A stretch of 64,000 nucleotides of DNA from Verrucomicrobiaceae bacterium (GCA_016795485.1 JAEUHM010000012.1:17646-81645); one strand, 5' to 3'; shown: positions 28,700-39,367, counted from the first letter of the stretch. Notes: generated by a model not told the origin, from the sequence alone. Made by a program: numbers and translations.

Positions 28700-29371
28700 T
28701 CAGGCTACACGACGGCGGCGCATTGCCAGTCCAAGAACACCACCGAGCAGAAGAACTGCACGGCTGGGCTCGGGTACGCCTTGCAGCGTGAGATTTGCTG
28801 AGCGGATAGGATCGGCTCCAAGGAATGGAGTGCTGTAGTCTTCGGTTGCACCATCGGAGGGGATTGTCCAAGAAGCATGAGTAAAGAAGCCATACTTGTC
28901 GCCCATGTTGGTCCCAGACTCAAACCAGACGAGCGCAAACTTGTCGCCGGTTGAGATACCACCGGACAGCGCAAGACTGCTGATGTCGTCAGCGATGCCA
29001 CCGAATCCTCCTGGCGTTGTGAAGTCACCCTCCAGCAGACTGCTGGTATCCGTGGTTAATCCCCCGGGGATGAAGTAATCGTCAGTGAGGGCACCTCCTG
29101 AGTCTTTCATGAAGCCCGCTACTTGAGCTCCAGCAGCGTACTCGTAATAGGAACCGGCGGCAGAAGGGCCAGCACCGGCAAAGTCACTGTCACTCGTAGA
29201 TACGATAATACCCCAGCGCATGCCGTTGATACCTGCCACGCCTGCTGAGTTAGATAAATTGGAAACCACCCCGTTGAAGAATGCTCCATTGAAGGAAATG
29301 GTGACTGTGGCCGAGGCACTGGTGGCACCGAGTAGAGCGATGGCGAGGATTAGCTGCTTTGCGAGTTTCAT
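28700..29371 (-). CDS. PEP-CTERM sorting-domain exported protein
   Basis: A 223-residue precursor with a signal peptide (KQLILAIALLGATSASA) and a C-terminal PEP-CTERM tail: VPEPSRAVLL, a short hydrophobic helix, then MRRRRVA. This tail is recognised by exosortase-type enzymes that anchor or sort proteins to the surface or to matrix. The mature part is small, Ser/Gly/Ala-rich and has no known domain. It follows the next upstream gene by 28 bp on the same strand. Confidence 0.88.
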   Translation of the reverse strand: MKLAKQLILAIALLGATSASATVTISFNGAFFNGVVSNLSNSAGVAGINGMRWGIIVSTSDSDFAGAGPSAAGSYYEYAAGAQVAGFMKDSGGALTDDYFIPGGLTTDTSSLLEGDFTTPGGFGGIADDISSLALSGGISTGDKFALVWFESGTNMGDKYGFFTHASWTIPSDGATEDYSTPFLGADPIRSANLTLQGVPEPSRAVLLLGGVLGLAMRRRRVA

Positions 29372-29399
29372 AAGGTGAGAACGTTATGTTGGAGACTAA

Positions 29400-30416
29400 T
29401 TACTGAAGGTAGGATTGCAAGTCGCTCCAGACCACGGATGTTGGGTTGGCCCCGGTCTGGTTCTTCCGGAAGACGTACGAAGTGCCAGGCTGCAATTGAT
29501 AAGTGGTCGTAACTACCGTAACGCCCTGAAGCCAATTGGTGCCGTTCCAGATCAGCGTGGTCGATGCAGACTTGTTTTTGCCCGTTGCAGCATTGTTGAA
29601 AGCGAGAAGGCGGTCGCCGGCTACAAGTGCGGCTGGAGGAAAGACATTGCCGATCACTTCAGGAACCGGGCTGTTGTAGAATATCCGCTGATCTTGGGTG
29701 GTGTTTGCGGCCAGGGTGTAGAACCGCGAGCGAACTCCCGTCATTGGAACTGCTCCGGTGATCGAGATGGTCTGTTGAGTTGTCGTGGAGTTGTTACGAA
29801 GTGTGAATCCCTCACCCGGATTGAACGTGAGGTCATTCACGTTAGTTACGCCCTGCAACCAGTTAGTTCCATTGAACGTGTAAGTTGACGAGGTCGCCAA
29901 ATTGGTTCCAGCCACATTGGTTGGATACCGAAGAATCTGAGTTCCAGCCAAAACGCCGGTTACCAACGTAGATGGTGTCCAGTAGGGGGAGATGCTCACT
30001 GCGGATCCGGTGTTGTCGACCGCGTTGGTGAGGATACCGGCCAGACTTTCACCTGCCGGGATCGTGACGGTTACCGAGTTGGCAGTGTTGGACTCAACTT
30101 TCAGGATCATGCCCTCTTTGGTATCGGAATCGACCCGCAGGAAGTAGGTTTTGGGCTGGGTGCCTGATGCGTAAACAAATTGGTTCACCGTGAAGTTAGG
30201 CGTGCCAGCAAGGGTGATGACGTTGCTTGAAATGCTTTCTACAACACCCACGAACTCATCTGCACGACTTAACGGGGCGCCGATAGCTGCATCAGAGTTG
30301 GCAGGTATCGTAACACTAACGAACCCAACGGGAGGTGTGTAGACGGGTTGTGCCTGAATCATTGCTGGCAGAGCAACGACTGCTGTCAGGAGGAGAGTGC
30401 CGATATTTGTCTTCAT
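29400..30416 (-). CDS. Secreted beta-rich protein, resembles the TIGR02597 family
   Basis: The start at 30416 gives a signal peptide (MKTNIGTLLLTAVVALPAMIQ, cleavage near AQP) and 338 residues. The protein is Thr/Asn/Val-rich and contains recurring FNGTNWLQGV / WNGTNWLQGV, GEGFTLRNN and GTSYVFRKN segments, the pattern I associate with TIGR02597, an uncharacterised family of Verrucomicrobia and relatives. That name is from memory and needs an HMM search. Function is unknown. It is transcribed towards the PEP-CTERM gene and away from the DUF1800 gene, across a 269-bp intergenic region. Confidence 0.7.
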   Translation of the reverse strand: MKTNIGTLLLTAVVALPAMIQAQPVYTPPVGFVSVTIPANSDAAIGAPLSRADEFVGVVESISSNVITLAGTPNFTVNQFVYASGTQPKTYFLRVDSDTKEGMILKVESNTANSVTVTIPAGESLAGILTNAVDNTGSAVSISPYWTPSTLVTGVLAGTQILRYPTNVAGTNLATSSTYTFNGTNWLQGVTNVNDLTFNPGEGFTLRNNSTTTQQTISITGAVPMTGVRSRFYTLAANTTQDQRIFYNSPVPEVIGNVFPPAALVAGDRLLAFNNAATGKNKSASTTLIWNGTNWLQGVTVVTTTYQLQPGTSYVFRKNQTGANPTSVVWSDLQSYLQ

Positions 30417-30573
30417 GGTGGAATGACGGGTGGAATAAAAATTGGGCCGTTCAGTAGTTTTAACCCGAAACGCCTCAAAACGTAACACAAAAAATAAACA
30501 AAAATGTAAAGGAATGGTGAAATTGCCGCTCGGAGCGTAAGGGAAAATGCCTCATAGAGCTACAAGATCGGTT

Positions 30574-30603
30574 TTGACAATCCGGGCCGAAAATTGATAT
30601 GAT
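30574..30603 (+). promoter_or_regulatory. Sigma-70 promoter of the DUF1800 gene
   Basis: TTGACA (30574-30579) and TATGAT (30598-30603) are spaced by 18 bp and lie 83 bp before the ATG at 30686. The fit is close to consensus. It rules out an ATG at 30599, which lies inside the -10 box. Confidence 0.75.
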
Positions 30604-30685
30604 CCCAAGGATAAGGCCAAAAAAATGGGCAGTTCAGCTCATCATTTTGTCACAAGCTTTCACTGACTTCTCTCCCCTTCTGCTT

Positions 30686-33600
30686 ATGACTTCAAAACTC
30701 AAGATGCTTGTCCGCAAGCAACTTATCGCCTGCTTTGGCATGGCTCTCGCTTGCATGGTGCCAACGGCATCAGCGACTACTGACTCCTATTCAACTGGCC
30801 CTGGCGAGGGTGCAGCGGATGGGCTGGATGACGTGTGGCAAGCCCTCTTCAATTGTTGGGGCCTTGCACCCTCAGGTGACCTCGATGGCGATGGTTGCAC
30901 CAACTTGGTAGAGTCCGTAGCTGGCACTGACCCGCGCAATCCCAATGACTGTATTTCAGTTGGGAATGTTTCTCTGGCAGGCAATACGATTACCTTCAAA
31001 TTTGATGCTGAGGCAGGTAAAAAGTATCGGGTGATGAGCGACGATGCTCCCGACGGTGATTTCACGACGCTTGTGCCACTGACTCTACCTGCACCTGGAA
31101 ATGAATATGTGCCCGCAGCTGACAACCCGAATGAGTCCGTATCGGTCGTGAAAGATGCAGGGACCCGGAAGTTTTACAAACTGGAGGTCTCAGATGTAGA
31201 CACCGATGGTGATGGGGTCTCCAACTGGGCAGAAATCAGCCTGGGACTCAACCCAAGCGATGACGACAGCGATAACGACGGCATCTTGGACGGTGCTGAA
31301 GTCGAGGCGGATGTGTCGGTGGAGGATACGGTGTCGGTGACGAGCGCAGAGACGCTCGCTTCGGAAGATGGGCCCACGAGTGGACGGTTCACCGTAAGCC
31401 GTACGCGGACCTTGTTTCCCATTAGCGTAACTTTTGGATTGAGTGGAACAGCAGCAGACCCCGCAGACTACACCGCATCACCATCTCCAGCATCCACTCT
31501 GAACTTCGTGGTTGGTGAGACCGAGAAGCAGATTTATGTTAACCCGATTCAAGATGCTAGCGTTGAGGGCACTGAGTCAGTGACGGCTACCCTGACCTCT
31601 GCCGTAAACACCACCACGACGGGAGACTTCGAGGACCCAGACATAGCAGTGGCGTCCGCCACGGTGATTATCTCAAACAACACCACAGCTTCAGGTACAG
31701 GGTTGACCGCACGTTACTACGACCACTCAAGCAGCACCTATGCTCATGCGGCTAACTTTGGTGATACGGCCAGCTACAACTTCACCCGTGGCTCTCCGAC
31801 CACTCAAGGCACCATCGTGGTGACGCCCACCTCGGGAGTGCTGGCTACTCTGCTGGCGGCGCTCACACCTGGCAGCAGTCAGGTGAAGCTTACCTTCACG
31901 AGCGGCAACCTGAATAATGCTCTCTACAATCACTTGATGTATCCTGTGACAGCTAAGACGGCTAGCAACTTCACGGTTAGCATTACCGCGGCGGCAGCAC
32001 TGCCCACCAGCGGTACAGGCAACTCCAACTTTAGCATTCAGCCGATTCACCCTGCAGTGATTGAGCGCACGGAGAACATCAACTTTGACTACGTTTACGG
32101 AACACCGAATGCGGTTAGCATTGCAGCCGCCGCAGGAACAACGGCCACCAACGTCCCAGACAACTACTCCACCACCTACGAGGCCTATTTGGCGCCCGCA
32201 ACATCAGGCTCCTATCGCTTCCAACTTGATGCAGATGACAAAGCGCGTCTGTTTATCGACTTGGATCTAAGCGGCACCTTCGATCCAGGTGAGCAAGTCT
32301 TGGAACACGGCTGGGACACCAGCGCTACAGGAAGTCCAGAAGACGGAGTGGCTGATAACGAGGTGATCGGGACCTTCAAGGTCAGCAGTTCTTACTCGCT
32401 TTCCATTCCAGGTAGCCCGGCCCAGCGTTATAAGATGCGCATTGAGCATGTGGAAACGGTTGATAGCGCCCGCTGCCGTCTCCAGTGGAGTCTCAATGGC
32501 GGCACGTTTGCGAACATCCCTCAAGCCGAGCAGTTCACGCATACGCAGGCGATGACTGCCAACTACAACTACACCCGCAACACTACCACCACAGGCACAG
32601 CGACTATCACCCTGACCGCACACGGTTTGTCTGTGGGAAATACTGCAACTTTGGCCTTCTCCAGCGGAAACCTTTTCACGCCTAACATCTCCGATCTCAA
32701 CGGTTACAGCGGCAACTACACCGTGGCGACTGTTCCCACGGCTGACACGTTCACTGTGGCCATAACTGGCACCAACCTACCCAACTCAGGCACAGGGGCG
32801 GGCTTCCTGGAAAATCGCTCCAACAGCGGCACGACCGGGGTCTTTAACAAAATCTACACGAACACGACGTTCAGCAACACACCGGGCCGTATCGGAGTCG
32901 ATGCCGCTGTGACCACTGGTAACAACGGCATTTGGGGCTATGGCACCCCAGATGTGGCCTTGATCAACACGGAGTCATTCTCCGTGCGCTGGAGCGGTCA
33001 GGTTCAGCCTCAGTTTTCGGAGGAATACACCTTTGTCGTTCATGTGGAGGATAACGCGATCTTCCGCTTCAATGGACAAGTGCAGGAACTGAAGGCGCAC
33101 ACTAGCGCGGACCAAGCTGGAGCCACCTACGTCTATGACCCTGTCACTGGCAATACGGTTGTGACTTTCTCCGGTATGGTCATCAAGGCCGATAACTTCG
33201 TGGTCGGTGAGACGGTGCGCGTCAATCCTACCTCTGGGAACCTCAACTACGGCGCGGGTGCCACCTATGTTTACACACCTAGCACAGGTGACATGGTGGT
33301 GGACTACACAGGTGTGGCCGCACTTGCTTCGGGTGGTTTTGTGGTGGGAGAAGAAGTCTTCCTGGACCCTACAAGCAATAAACTCACTAGCCTGGGCTCA
33401 CTTCCATACATCATCACAGCCGTTTCAGGCAGCACCTTCACAGTCAATGTGGGAGCCAATCTCTTCCCCACCAGCACCGCCCTAGACAACGGGACGATAA
33501 GCTTCTCTGATACGAAAAACCTCGTCATCAGCGCGGTCACTTCTACCAGTTTCACTGTCAATCATGGAATAGGAAAGCACGTCGCCAGCAGTGGCAACGT

Positions 33601-36600
33601 CAGCATTGAAATCATTAACAAGCCCATGCGTGATTGGCTCGGCACGACAAGCGCTTATGGAAACGAGCGCTACGTCCGCATTCCAGTCGTTGGCGGGACC
33701 CGCTACGACATTGAGTTGGAGTATTTTGAAGCCACTGGCTATGCACGCAGTCAATTGTTCTGGTACAGCGCTAGTCAGCCCCGACAGGTCATTCCTTCTG
33801 AGCGCCTCTACCCGTCAACAGGACCCCTGGCACCATCCACACATACCAACAGCATCTTGGCCTCCGCTCTGGCGGGTGGTCCGTTCAGTTACACCATCGC
33901 TGGTAGCAATGGGGCGTCGATCAGCGTCACCGGCCTGCCAGCCTGGCTATCCTACAGCAACGGCGTCATCAGCGGCACGCCGCCATCGGGTTCTGCTGGC
34001 AGTTATCAGATTGTCATCACCCTCACCAACGGGAATGGCACCTCTACTTCTGTGCTGAACTTGGAAGTGCAGGAAGCAGAGGGAACGGTGGACCGTGAAG
34101 TCTGGACGGGAGTGGCGGGCACCAGCATTTCCAGTATTCCAACGGGCACCAATCCCAATCTCACCACCGCACTCACCAGCTTGGCCTTGCCCGCCAGCAG
34201 TGGAGACGATTACGGAACCCGTGTGCGCGGCTACATTACGGCACCCACCACTGGGAACTACTACTTCTGGCTCAACAGCGCCGATACTGCTGAGTTTTGG
34301 CTTTCCAACGATGCTGAACCCGTCAATGCCTTCAAGCGCGCCTCCATCACCAACGGCACCGCCAAGTCTCCATGGATGGCACTGGAGCAAGGTCAGCGTT
34401 ACTACTTTGAGTTGCTCCACAAAGCGGGAACGGGCACTGCGGACGGTGCTTCGGTGAGTTGGTCCAAGCCTGATGAGCCCACGACCGCCCCGAGTGAGAT
34501 CGTTCCTGGCTACGTGTTGGACTCCTACGCACCGCCAGCCCCCGGAACAACTCCAGGAACACTCTACGTGGCCACGATGCTCGCCCAAGCAGGCGCGATC
34601 ACCAACGGCGTGGGCACTGCCACTCTCCGAGTCAACGACACCGAGACCATCGCCTATGTGAGCTTTGACGAAGCCGGATTTGAGACGCCTCCTTACCGAG
34701 GCATGACCGGTGAGAAGACCGAGTGGCACGTCCACGCCGATCCTTTCCTCACCCACTCCAGCATGATCATTTACGATGGCGATGAACCCGTCACCGATGG
34801 CGATGGTTTGATCACCAATCCCGCCGACCCCAACTACGGCAGCCACAAGTGGACTATCACCGGAGTGGGCACACTCACTACAGATGACATCAGAGAGCTA
34901 ATCAAGCAGGGCAAGGCCTACATCAATCTTCACACGGCGGCTTATCCCAACGGTGAGATTCGTGGCAACTACACTCTGGCTAACGGCTCCCGCACCTTCA
35001 GCGCACCGCCCGCAGCACCGTCTTGGACAGATGACAGCACCGACAATGCCGCTGTATCGCGCTTCCTCACCCAGGCTAGCTTTGGCGCTAGCGCGGATGA
35101 CATCAAGGCCCTCAAAGCCATCGTGCCCACAGGCGGTAAGACTCGCTATGAGATGTGGATCGAAGATCAGTTCTCAAAGGCACCCAGCCAGGCTCTGCCT
35201 GAGGTGCTGGCAAAGGAACAATCCGACGCCAATGGCGGCGGACAGTTCACTGAGGACCTGTTCTTCAATGCTTGGTGGCGTAACAGCAACACGGGCAGTG
35301 ACCAGTTGCGCCAACGGATCGCTTTTGCCCTCAGCGAGATCGTCGTGGTATCCGCACAGGGCCCCCTGGACAATCGCGCAGAGGCTCTCTCTTACTATTA
35401 CGACAAGCTCAATGCTGATGCCTTCGGCAACTTCCGCACCATTCTCGAAGATGTGACTCTAACACCCGCCATGGGTCGCTATCTCGACATGCGGAACAAC
35501 GACAAGCCCGACCTAACCGTGGGTCGCATTCCAAATGAAAACTACGCTCGCGAGATCAAGCAACTCTTCTCCATTGGTCTCTATCGCATGTGGCCAGATG
35601 GAACGCTGATGCTGACATCCACGGATCGTCCCATTGATACTTACACCCAGAGAGAGATCGTTGGATTTGCCCATGTCTTCACTGGCTGGACAGACGGCTA
35701 TGATGGTGCCTACCGCACCGCCATCAGCGCTCCTACCAACTGGATGCGCCAGATGCGTGAAGTCCCCGCTCGTCACTTCACCGGACCCAAGCGCGTGCTT
35801 AACAACGAAGTGCTTCCGGGTCTAGATACTCTTGGCGGGCAGCCTCTGGATCCTTATGCCACGCACAATAGCACCCACTTCGGGCAGGCTGCCTATCAGA
35901 ACCTGCCAAGTCAGGAACTGGATGCCAGCCACAACCAGTTGTTTGACCATCCCAACACCGGACCCTTTATCTGCCGTCAGTTGATCCAGCGCCTTGTCAC
36001 CAGCCATCCTTCTCGTGATTATCTCTATCGCGTCGTGCAAGCCTTCAACAACGACGGAACAGGTGTTCGTGGCAACATGCAGGCCGTTATCAAAGCCATC
36101 CTCCTCGACTACGAGGCTCGTAGCACCACAGAGCGCGACAAGCCTGCGTTTGGTAAGCAACGTGAGGCCGTTCTACGTGTAGCAGCAGCGGGACGAGCCT
36201 TCAGACTTCCTGGCACCACTGGTACTTGGGTGCAGCCCTCGACAACGCAGCCTACGGCAGGCGCACACGTCATTGAGGTCAATACTGGCACCATGAACCC
36301 CAAACTCGTCGGTGGACGCAGCGTTCACATCGACTTCGTAGGACCTGCCTGGACCGTTGGTGACACCACTCCTACCGATGGCATCTACACTGTCCTCTCC
36401 ACGCCAGCACCCACGACCACTAATCCCTTCAAGTTCTACATCAATGGCACTGGATGGGGGGGCATCAGCACCACCAACGGCACTTCCACCGAAGGCATAG
36501 CCGGCACCTACTCAGCAGCAGCCGGTGCCACGACGGCCACCATCACTTGGTCCGGTCATTGGTTGCCCGCTGGCGGTAGTATCTACTTGGACTTTTCAGT

Positions 36601-37870
36601 GCCCACGGGAACCGCCATACCCGATGGCGTTTATACGGCACTGACCTCAGACAGTACCAACGCCACAGCTGGAACCACCTTCACCATCACCGTGCCAAGC
36701 GATGCTGCTGCACGCTCCGGTAGAGTCCGTTTCACCGCGTTCCGAGGTTCCTACACCGTCAGCAACTCGGGTTTACCTGCTCCCAATGAGCGGCGCATCA
36801 CGTTCGACACCACCGACCGCATGACCAGTCGAATCTGTGATCACCATCTCGTGGTCGGAAACCAAGTCTTCCAGAACTTCACCGCAGGCAACCCAATGCC
36901 GCTGGACAGCACGTTCACAGTCGAAAGCGTGCCTGACGCCAACACATTCACTGTGCTTACCGATGCCGCCACAGCCGTCCCAGGCGGCGGGAACAACGAC
37001 GCTGACAACGGCATGTGGATGTTCCCTCTCGTGGTTCAGCCTACCTCTCGTTCTGGCAGCATGAGCGGCCAGCCCAGCACCTTTGCCATGGGCAATACCG
37101 ATACCGACATGGACCAGACACCGCTCAATGCCGATACTGTGTTCAACTACTTCCTCCCTGACTACAAGTTCCCCGGCACACTCGCCTCACAGGGCATCAC
37201 CACCCCTGAGTTCCAGCTCACGGCGGAAACCACCTCCGTGCGTCAGGCCAACTTCATCTACAACGGCCTGCTCAACCCCGGTGACACCAACGGCATCAGC
37301 AGCTTTAAGTCAGGCGGACACGCGCTCGTCCTCGACTTCAGCCCTTGGTATGTGAACGCCAACGCCAACGTCAATACACCCGGAGAAGTCTTCGGTGCCG
37401 GTCCACAAACCGGTCAGGCATGGACCAGCAATGCCAACCTGCCCACCCTCATCAATCATCTTAACACCCTCCTGTGTTCTGGCCAGATGAGCGCCTCCGC
37501 CCGCAGTCTGATAGAGACCTTCCTGCTGTATGAGCGCACCATCAGCGCTATCCCCGTCAGTAGCCCCTGCGCCATCACCACCTCCACACCTCATGGGCTT
37601 GCCACTGGCAACTCCGTCACCATCTCTGGCGTCACGGGAGGCACCTTCAGCGCTACCGTGAACAACACCTTCACCGTCACCGTCACCGGGGCCAATACCT
37701 TCACCGTACCGGTCAATTGCACCAGCACCAGCGGCTTGAGCCTCACCAATGCCCGCGTGTCCTACGTCCCCTACACCAACGCCGCGCCCACGGACACCAA
37801 CAAGCGTGATCGCCTCCGCGCCATTATCCATCTAATCCTCACCAGCCCGGACTTCACCATTCAGCGTTAA
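30686..37870 (+). CDS. Giant secreted PA14/CHRD/DUF1800 protein
   Basis: 2,394 residues with a signal peptide (QLIACFGMALACMVPTASA). In order: thrombospondin-type-3-like calcium loops (about 170-205, DTDGDGVSNWAE), a Calx-beta domain (about 215-330), PA14-like regions (about 340-670 and 760-1045, with GSYRFQLDADDKARLFID and EEYTFVVHVEDNAIFRF), an Ig-like domain (about 1060-1130), another PA14-like region (1135-1280), a CHRD domain (1290-1430, ending YINLHTAAYPNGEIRG), and DUF1800 (about 1455 to the end, with FLTQASFGAS, QRIAFALSEIVV, NENYAREIKQLFSIG). Unrelated modules interrupt PA14 and DUF1800. Start 30686 is fixed by the promoter at 30574. A DUF1501 gene follows after 24 bp. It probably acts at the cell surface; the activity is unknown. 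Confidence 0.9.
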   Translation: MTSKLKMLVRKQLIACFGMALACMVPTASATTDSYSTGPGEGAADGLDDVWQALFNCWGLAPSGDLDGDGCTNLVESVAGTDPRNPNDCISVGNVSLAGNTITFKFDAEAGKKYRVMSDDAPDGDFTTLVPLTLPAPGNEYVPAADNPNESVSVVKDAGTRKFYKLEVSDVDTDGDGVSNWAEISLGLNPSDDDSDNDGILDGAEVEADVSVEDTVSVTSAETLASEDGPTSGRFTVSRTRTLFPISVTFGLSGTAADPADYTASPSPASTLNFVVGETEKQIYVNPIQDASVEGTESVTATLTSAVNTTTTGDFEDPDIAVASATVIISNNTTASGTGLTARYYDHSSSTYAHAANFGDTASYNFTRGSPTTQGTIVVTPTSGVLATLLAALTPGSSQVKLTFTSGNLNNALYNHLMYPVTAKTASNFTVSITAAAALPTSGTGNSNFSIQPIHPAVIERTENINFDYVYGTPNAVSIAAAAGTTATNVPDNYSTTYEAYLAPATSGSYRFQLDADDKARLFIDLDLSGTFDPGEQVLEHGWDTSATGSPEDGVADNEVIGTFKVSSSYSLSIPGSPAQRYKMRIEHVETVDSARCRLQWSLNGGTFANIPQAEQFTHTQAMTANYNYTRNTTTTGTATITLTAHGLSVGNTATLAFSSGNLFTPNISDLNGYSGNYTVATVPTADTFTVAITGTNLPNSGTGAGFLENRSNSGTTGVFNKIYTNTTFSNTPGRIGVDAAVTTGNNGIWGYGTPDVALINTESFSVRWSGQVQPQFSEEYTFVVHVEDNAIFRFNGQVQELKAHTSADQAGATYVYDPVTGNTVVTFSGMVIKADNFVVGETVRVNPTSGNLNYGAGATYVYTPSTGDMVVDYTGVAALASGGFVVGEEVFLDPTSNKLTSLGSLPYIITAVSGSTFTVNVGANLFPTSTALDNGTISFSDTKNLVISAVTSTSFTVNHGIGKHVASSGNVSIEIINKPMRDWLGTTSAYGNERYVRIPVVGGTRYDIELEYFEATGYARSQLFWYSASQPRQVIPSERLYPSTGPLAPSTHTNSILASALAGGPFSYTIAGSNGASISVTGLPAWLSYSNGVISGTPPSGSAGSYQIVITLTNGNGTSTSVLNLEVQEAEGTVDREVWTGVAGTSISSIPTGTNPNLTTALTSLALPASSGDDYGTRVRGYITAPTTGNYYFWLNSADTAEFWLSNDAEPVNAFKRASITNGTAKSPWMALEQGQRYYFELLHKAGTGTADGASVSWSKPDEPTTAPSEIVPGYVLDSYAPPAPGTTPGTLYVATMLAQAGAITNGVGTATLRVNDTETIAYVSFDEAGFETPPYRGMTGEKTEWHVHADPFLTHSSMIIYDGDEPVTDGDGLITNPADPNYGSHKWTITGVGTLTTDDIRELIKQGKAYINLHTAAYPNGEIRGNYTLANGSRTFSAPPAAPSWTDDSTDNAAVSRFLTQASFGASADDIKALKAIVPTGGKTRYEMWIEDQFSKAPSQALPEVLAKEQSDANGGGQFTEDLFFNAWWRNSNTGSDQLRQRIAFALSEIVVVSAQGPLDNRAEALSYYYDKLNADAFGNFRTILEDVTLTPAMGRYLDMRNNDKPDLTVGRIPNENYAREIKQLFSIGLYRMWPDGTLMLTSTDRPIDTYTQREIVGFAHVFTGWTDGYDGAYRTAISAPTNWMRQMREVPARHFTGPKRVLNNEVLPGLDTLGGQPLDPYATHNSTHFGQAAYQNLPSQELDASHNQLFDHPNTGPFICRQLIQRLVTSHPSRDYLYRVVQAFNNDGTGVRGNMQAVIKAILLDYEARSTTERDKPAFGKQREAVLRVAAAGRAFRLPGTTGTWVQPSTTQPTAGAHVIEVNTGTMNPKLVGGRSVHIDFVGPAWTVGDTTPTDGIYTVLSTPAPTTTNPFKFYINGTGWGGISTTNGTSTEGIAGTYSAAAGATTATITWSGHWLPAGGSIYLDFSVPTGTAIPDGVYTALTSDSTNATAGTTFTITVPSDAAARSGRVRFTAFRGSYTVSNSGLPAPNERRITFDTTDRMTSRICDHHLVVGNQVFQNFTAGNPMPLDSTFTVESVPDANTFTVLTDAATAVPGGGNNDADNGMWMFPLVVQPTSRSGSMSGQPSTFAMGNTDTDMDQTPLNADTVFNYFLPDYKFPGTLASQGITTPEFQLTAETTSVRQANFIYNGLLNPGDTNGISSFKSGGHALVLDFSPWYVNANANVNTPGEVFGAGPQTGQAWTSNANLPTLINHLNTLLCSGQMSASARSLIETFLLYERTISAIPVSSPCAITTSTPHGLATGNSVTISGVTGGTFSATVNNTFTVTVTGANTFTVPVNCTSTSGLSLTNARVSYVPYTNAAPTDTNKRDRLRAIIHLILTSPDFTIQR

Positions 37871-37894
37871 TCCAAGCCTACTCTCCAGCGCACC

Positions 37895-39367
37895 ATGAAC
37901 GCACCCAACATCATCACCCGCCGCAGCTTCCTCACACGCACCGCTTTGTTAGCTGGGGCAGGAGCCGGAGCCAGTACCATCCGGGACATGCAACTCATGA
38001 ACTCCCTCATGGCTGCACAGACCCCTACTGACTACAAAGCCCTCGTCTGCGTCTTCATGGGCGGCGGAAATGACGCCAACAACTGGATCGTCCCCACCGA
38101 CAACACCACCCATGCCGAGTACTCCGCCATCCGTGGCAACCTCACCCTGCCCGTGGGTTCCCTCCTACCCCTTAGAACCGGCCCACTCCCCACTGACCCC
38201 CTCCACACCCACGGCGGGCGCACCTATGGCTTCCACCCCTCAGGTGCCAATCTCCAGACCCTCTTTGGAGAAAAGAAACTCGCCATCGTACAGAACGTAG
38301 GCACGCTCAACCGCCCCACCACCCGCGCTCAGTATCTCTCCGGCCTTGCTGCCTACCGTCCGCCGCAACTCTTCTCCCACAGTGACCAGGTCACTCAGTG
38401 GCAGACCTCCATACCCGACGTGCCACCCACCACCGGCTGGTATGGCCGCATGGCAGACATTTATAACGCCGCAGCCAACCCCTCCGGCAACATCTCCATG
38501 TCCGTCTCCCTCAATGGAGCCAACACCCTCCAGGTAGGCAACCTCATCTCCCAGTACCACGTCTCCACCGCAGGCGCCGTCACCCTTGCAGGCAACCACA
38601 TGACCGGCAGCGGAGCACGCGTCCAGGCCATGCGCGACATCATGGCCCTCACCCACCCCAATCTCCAGCGCCAGGCATACGCCAGCGTCCTGGACAACGC
38701 CATCTTCACCGGCGACCTCCTCAACTCCAACATCCAGGCCACTGCGGAAGCCGCCCAAGGCGGCACCTGGGTCTGGAACACCGCCTTCCCCACCTCCAGC
38801 CTCGGCAATCAGATGAAAATGATCGCCCGGCTCATTCAGGCATCCGGCCCAGCGGGGTTTAACATGAAGCGCCAGACCTTCTTCTGCTCCACCGGCGGCT
38901 TCGATACCCACACCGCCCAAGTCCGCCGCCCCAACGGCACCGACGACCCCACCGCCACCGACAGCACCCACTACACACTCCTCGCAGACATCGCCAACTG
39001 CATGTTCGCCTTCCAGCGCGCCATGGAGCAGATCGGCTTCCAGGACAAAGTCACCCAGTTCACTGCCAGCGACTTCTCCCGCACCTTCCCCACCAACAGC
39101 CAGGGTTCAGACCACGGCTGGGGTTCCCACCACATCGTGGTCGGTGGCAGAGTAAACGGTGGCAATATGTTCGGCCATCTACCCACCTTTGCCATCAATG
39201 GCCCCGACGATACCGGCACAGGCCGTTGGATACCTACCCTCTCCGTCGATCAACACGCAGCCACCATCGCCAAGTGGTATGGCCTCGACTCAACCGAGAT
39301 CGGAGCCATCCTGCCCAACATCAGCCGATTCCCCAGCAACGACCTCGGCTTCATGAAGCCGGCATAA
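37895..39367 (+). CDS. DUF1501 protein, Tat-exported (second copy)
   Basis: 490 residues with a twin-arginine signal (TRRSFLTRTALLAGAGAGA). DUF1501 features are LVCVFMGGGNDANNWIVP, FSHSDQVTQWQT, CSTGGFDTHTAQVRR and SDFSRTFPTNSQGSDHGWG. It pairs with DUF1800 instead of DUF1549/1553, the second common arrangement. Third codon positions are strongly C-biased (long CCC/ACC runs), unlike the first DUF1501 gene, so the two are not recent duplicates. The function is unproven. Confidence 0.92.
   Translation: MNAPNIITRRSFLTRTALLAGAGAGASTIRDMQLMNSLMAAQTPTDYKALVCVFMGGGNDANNWIVPTDNTTHAEYSAIRGNLTLPVGSLLPLRTGPLPTDPLHTHGGRTYGFHPSGANLQTLFGEKKLAIVQNVGTLNRPTTRAQYLSGLAAYRPPQLFSHSDQVTQWQTSIPDVPPTTGWYGRMADIYNAAANPSGNISMSVSLNGANTLQVGNLISQYHVSTAGAVTLAGNHMTGSGARVQAMRDIMALTHPNLQRQAYASVLDNAIFTGDLLNSNIQATAEAAQGGTWVWNTAFPTSSLGNQMKMIARLIQASGPAGFNMKRQTFFCSTGGFDTHTAQVRRPNGTDDPTATDSTHYTLLADIANCMFAFQRAMEQIGFQDKVTQFTASDFSRTFPTNSQGSDHGWGSHHIVVGGRVNGGNMFGHLPTFAINGPDDTGTGRWIPTLSVDQHAATIAKWYGLDSTEIGAILPNISRFPSNDLGFMKPA

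Noticed and set aside
30599..30685. Upstream ATG for the DUF1800 gene
   Set aside because: It lies inside the -10 box of a near-consensus promoter and would hide the signal peptide.
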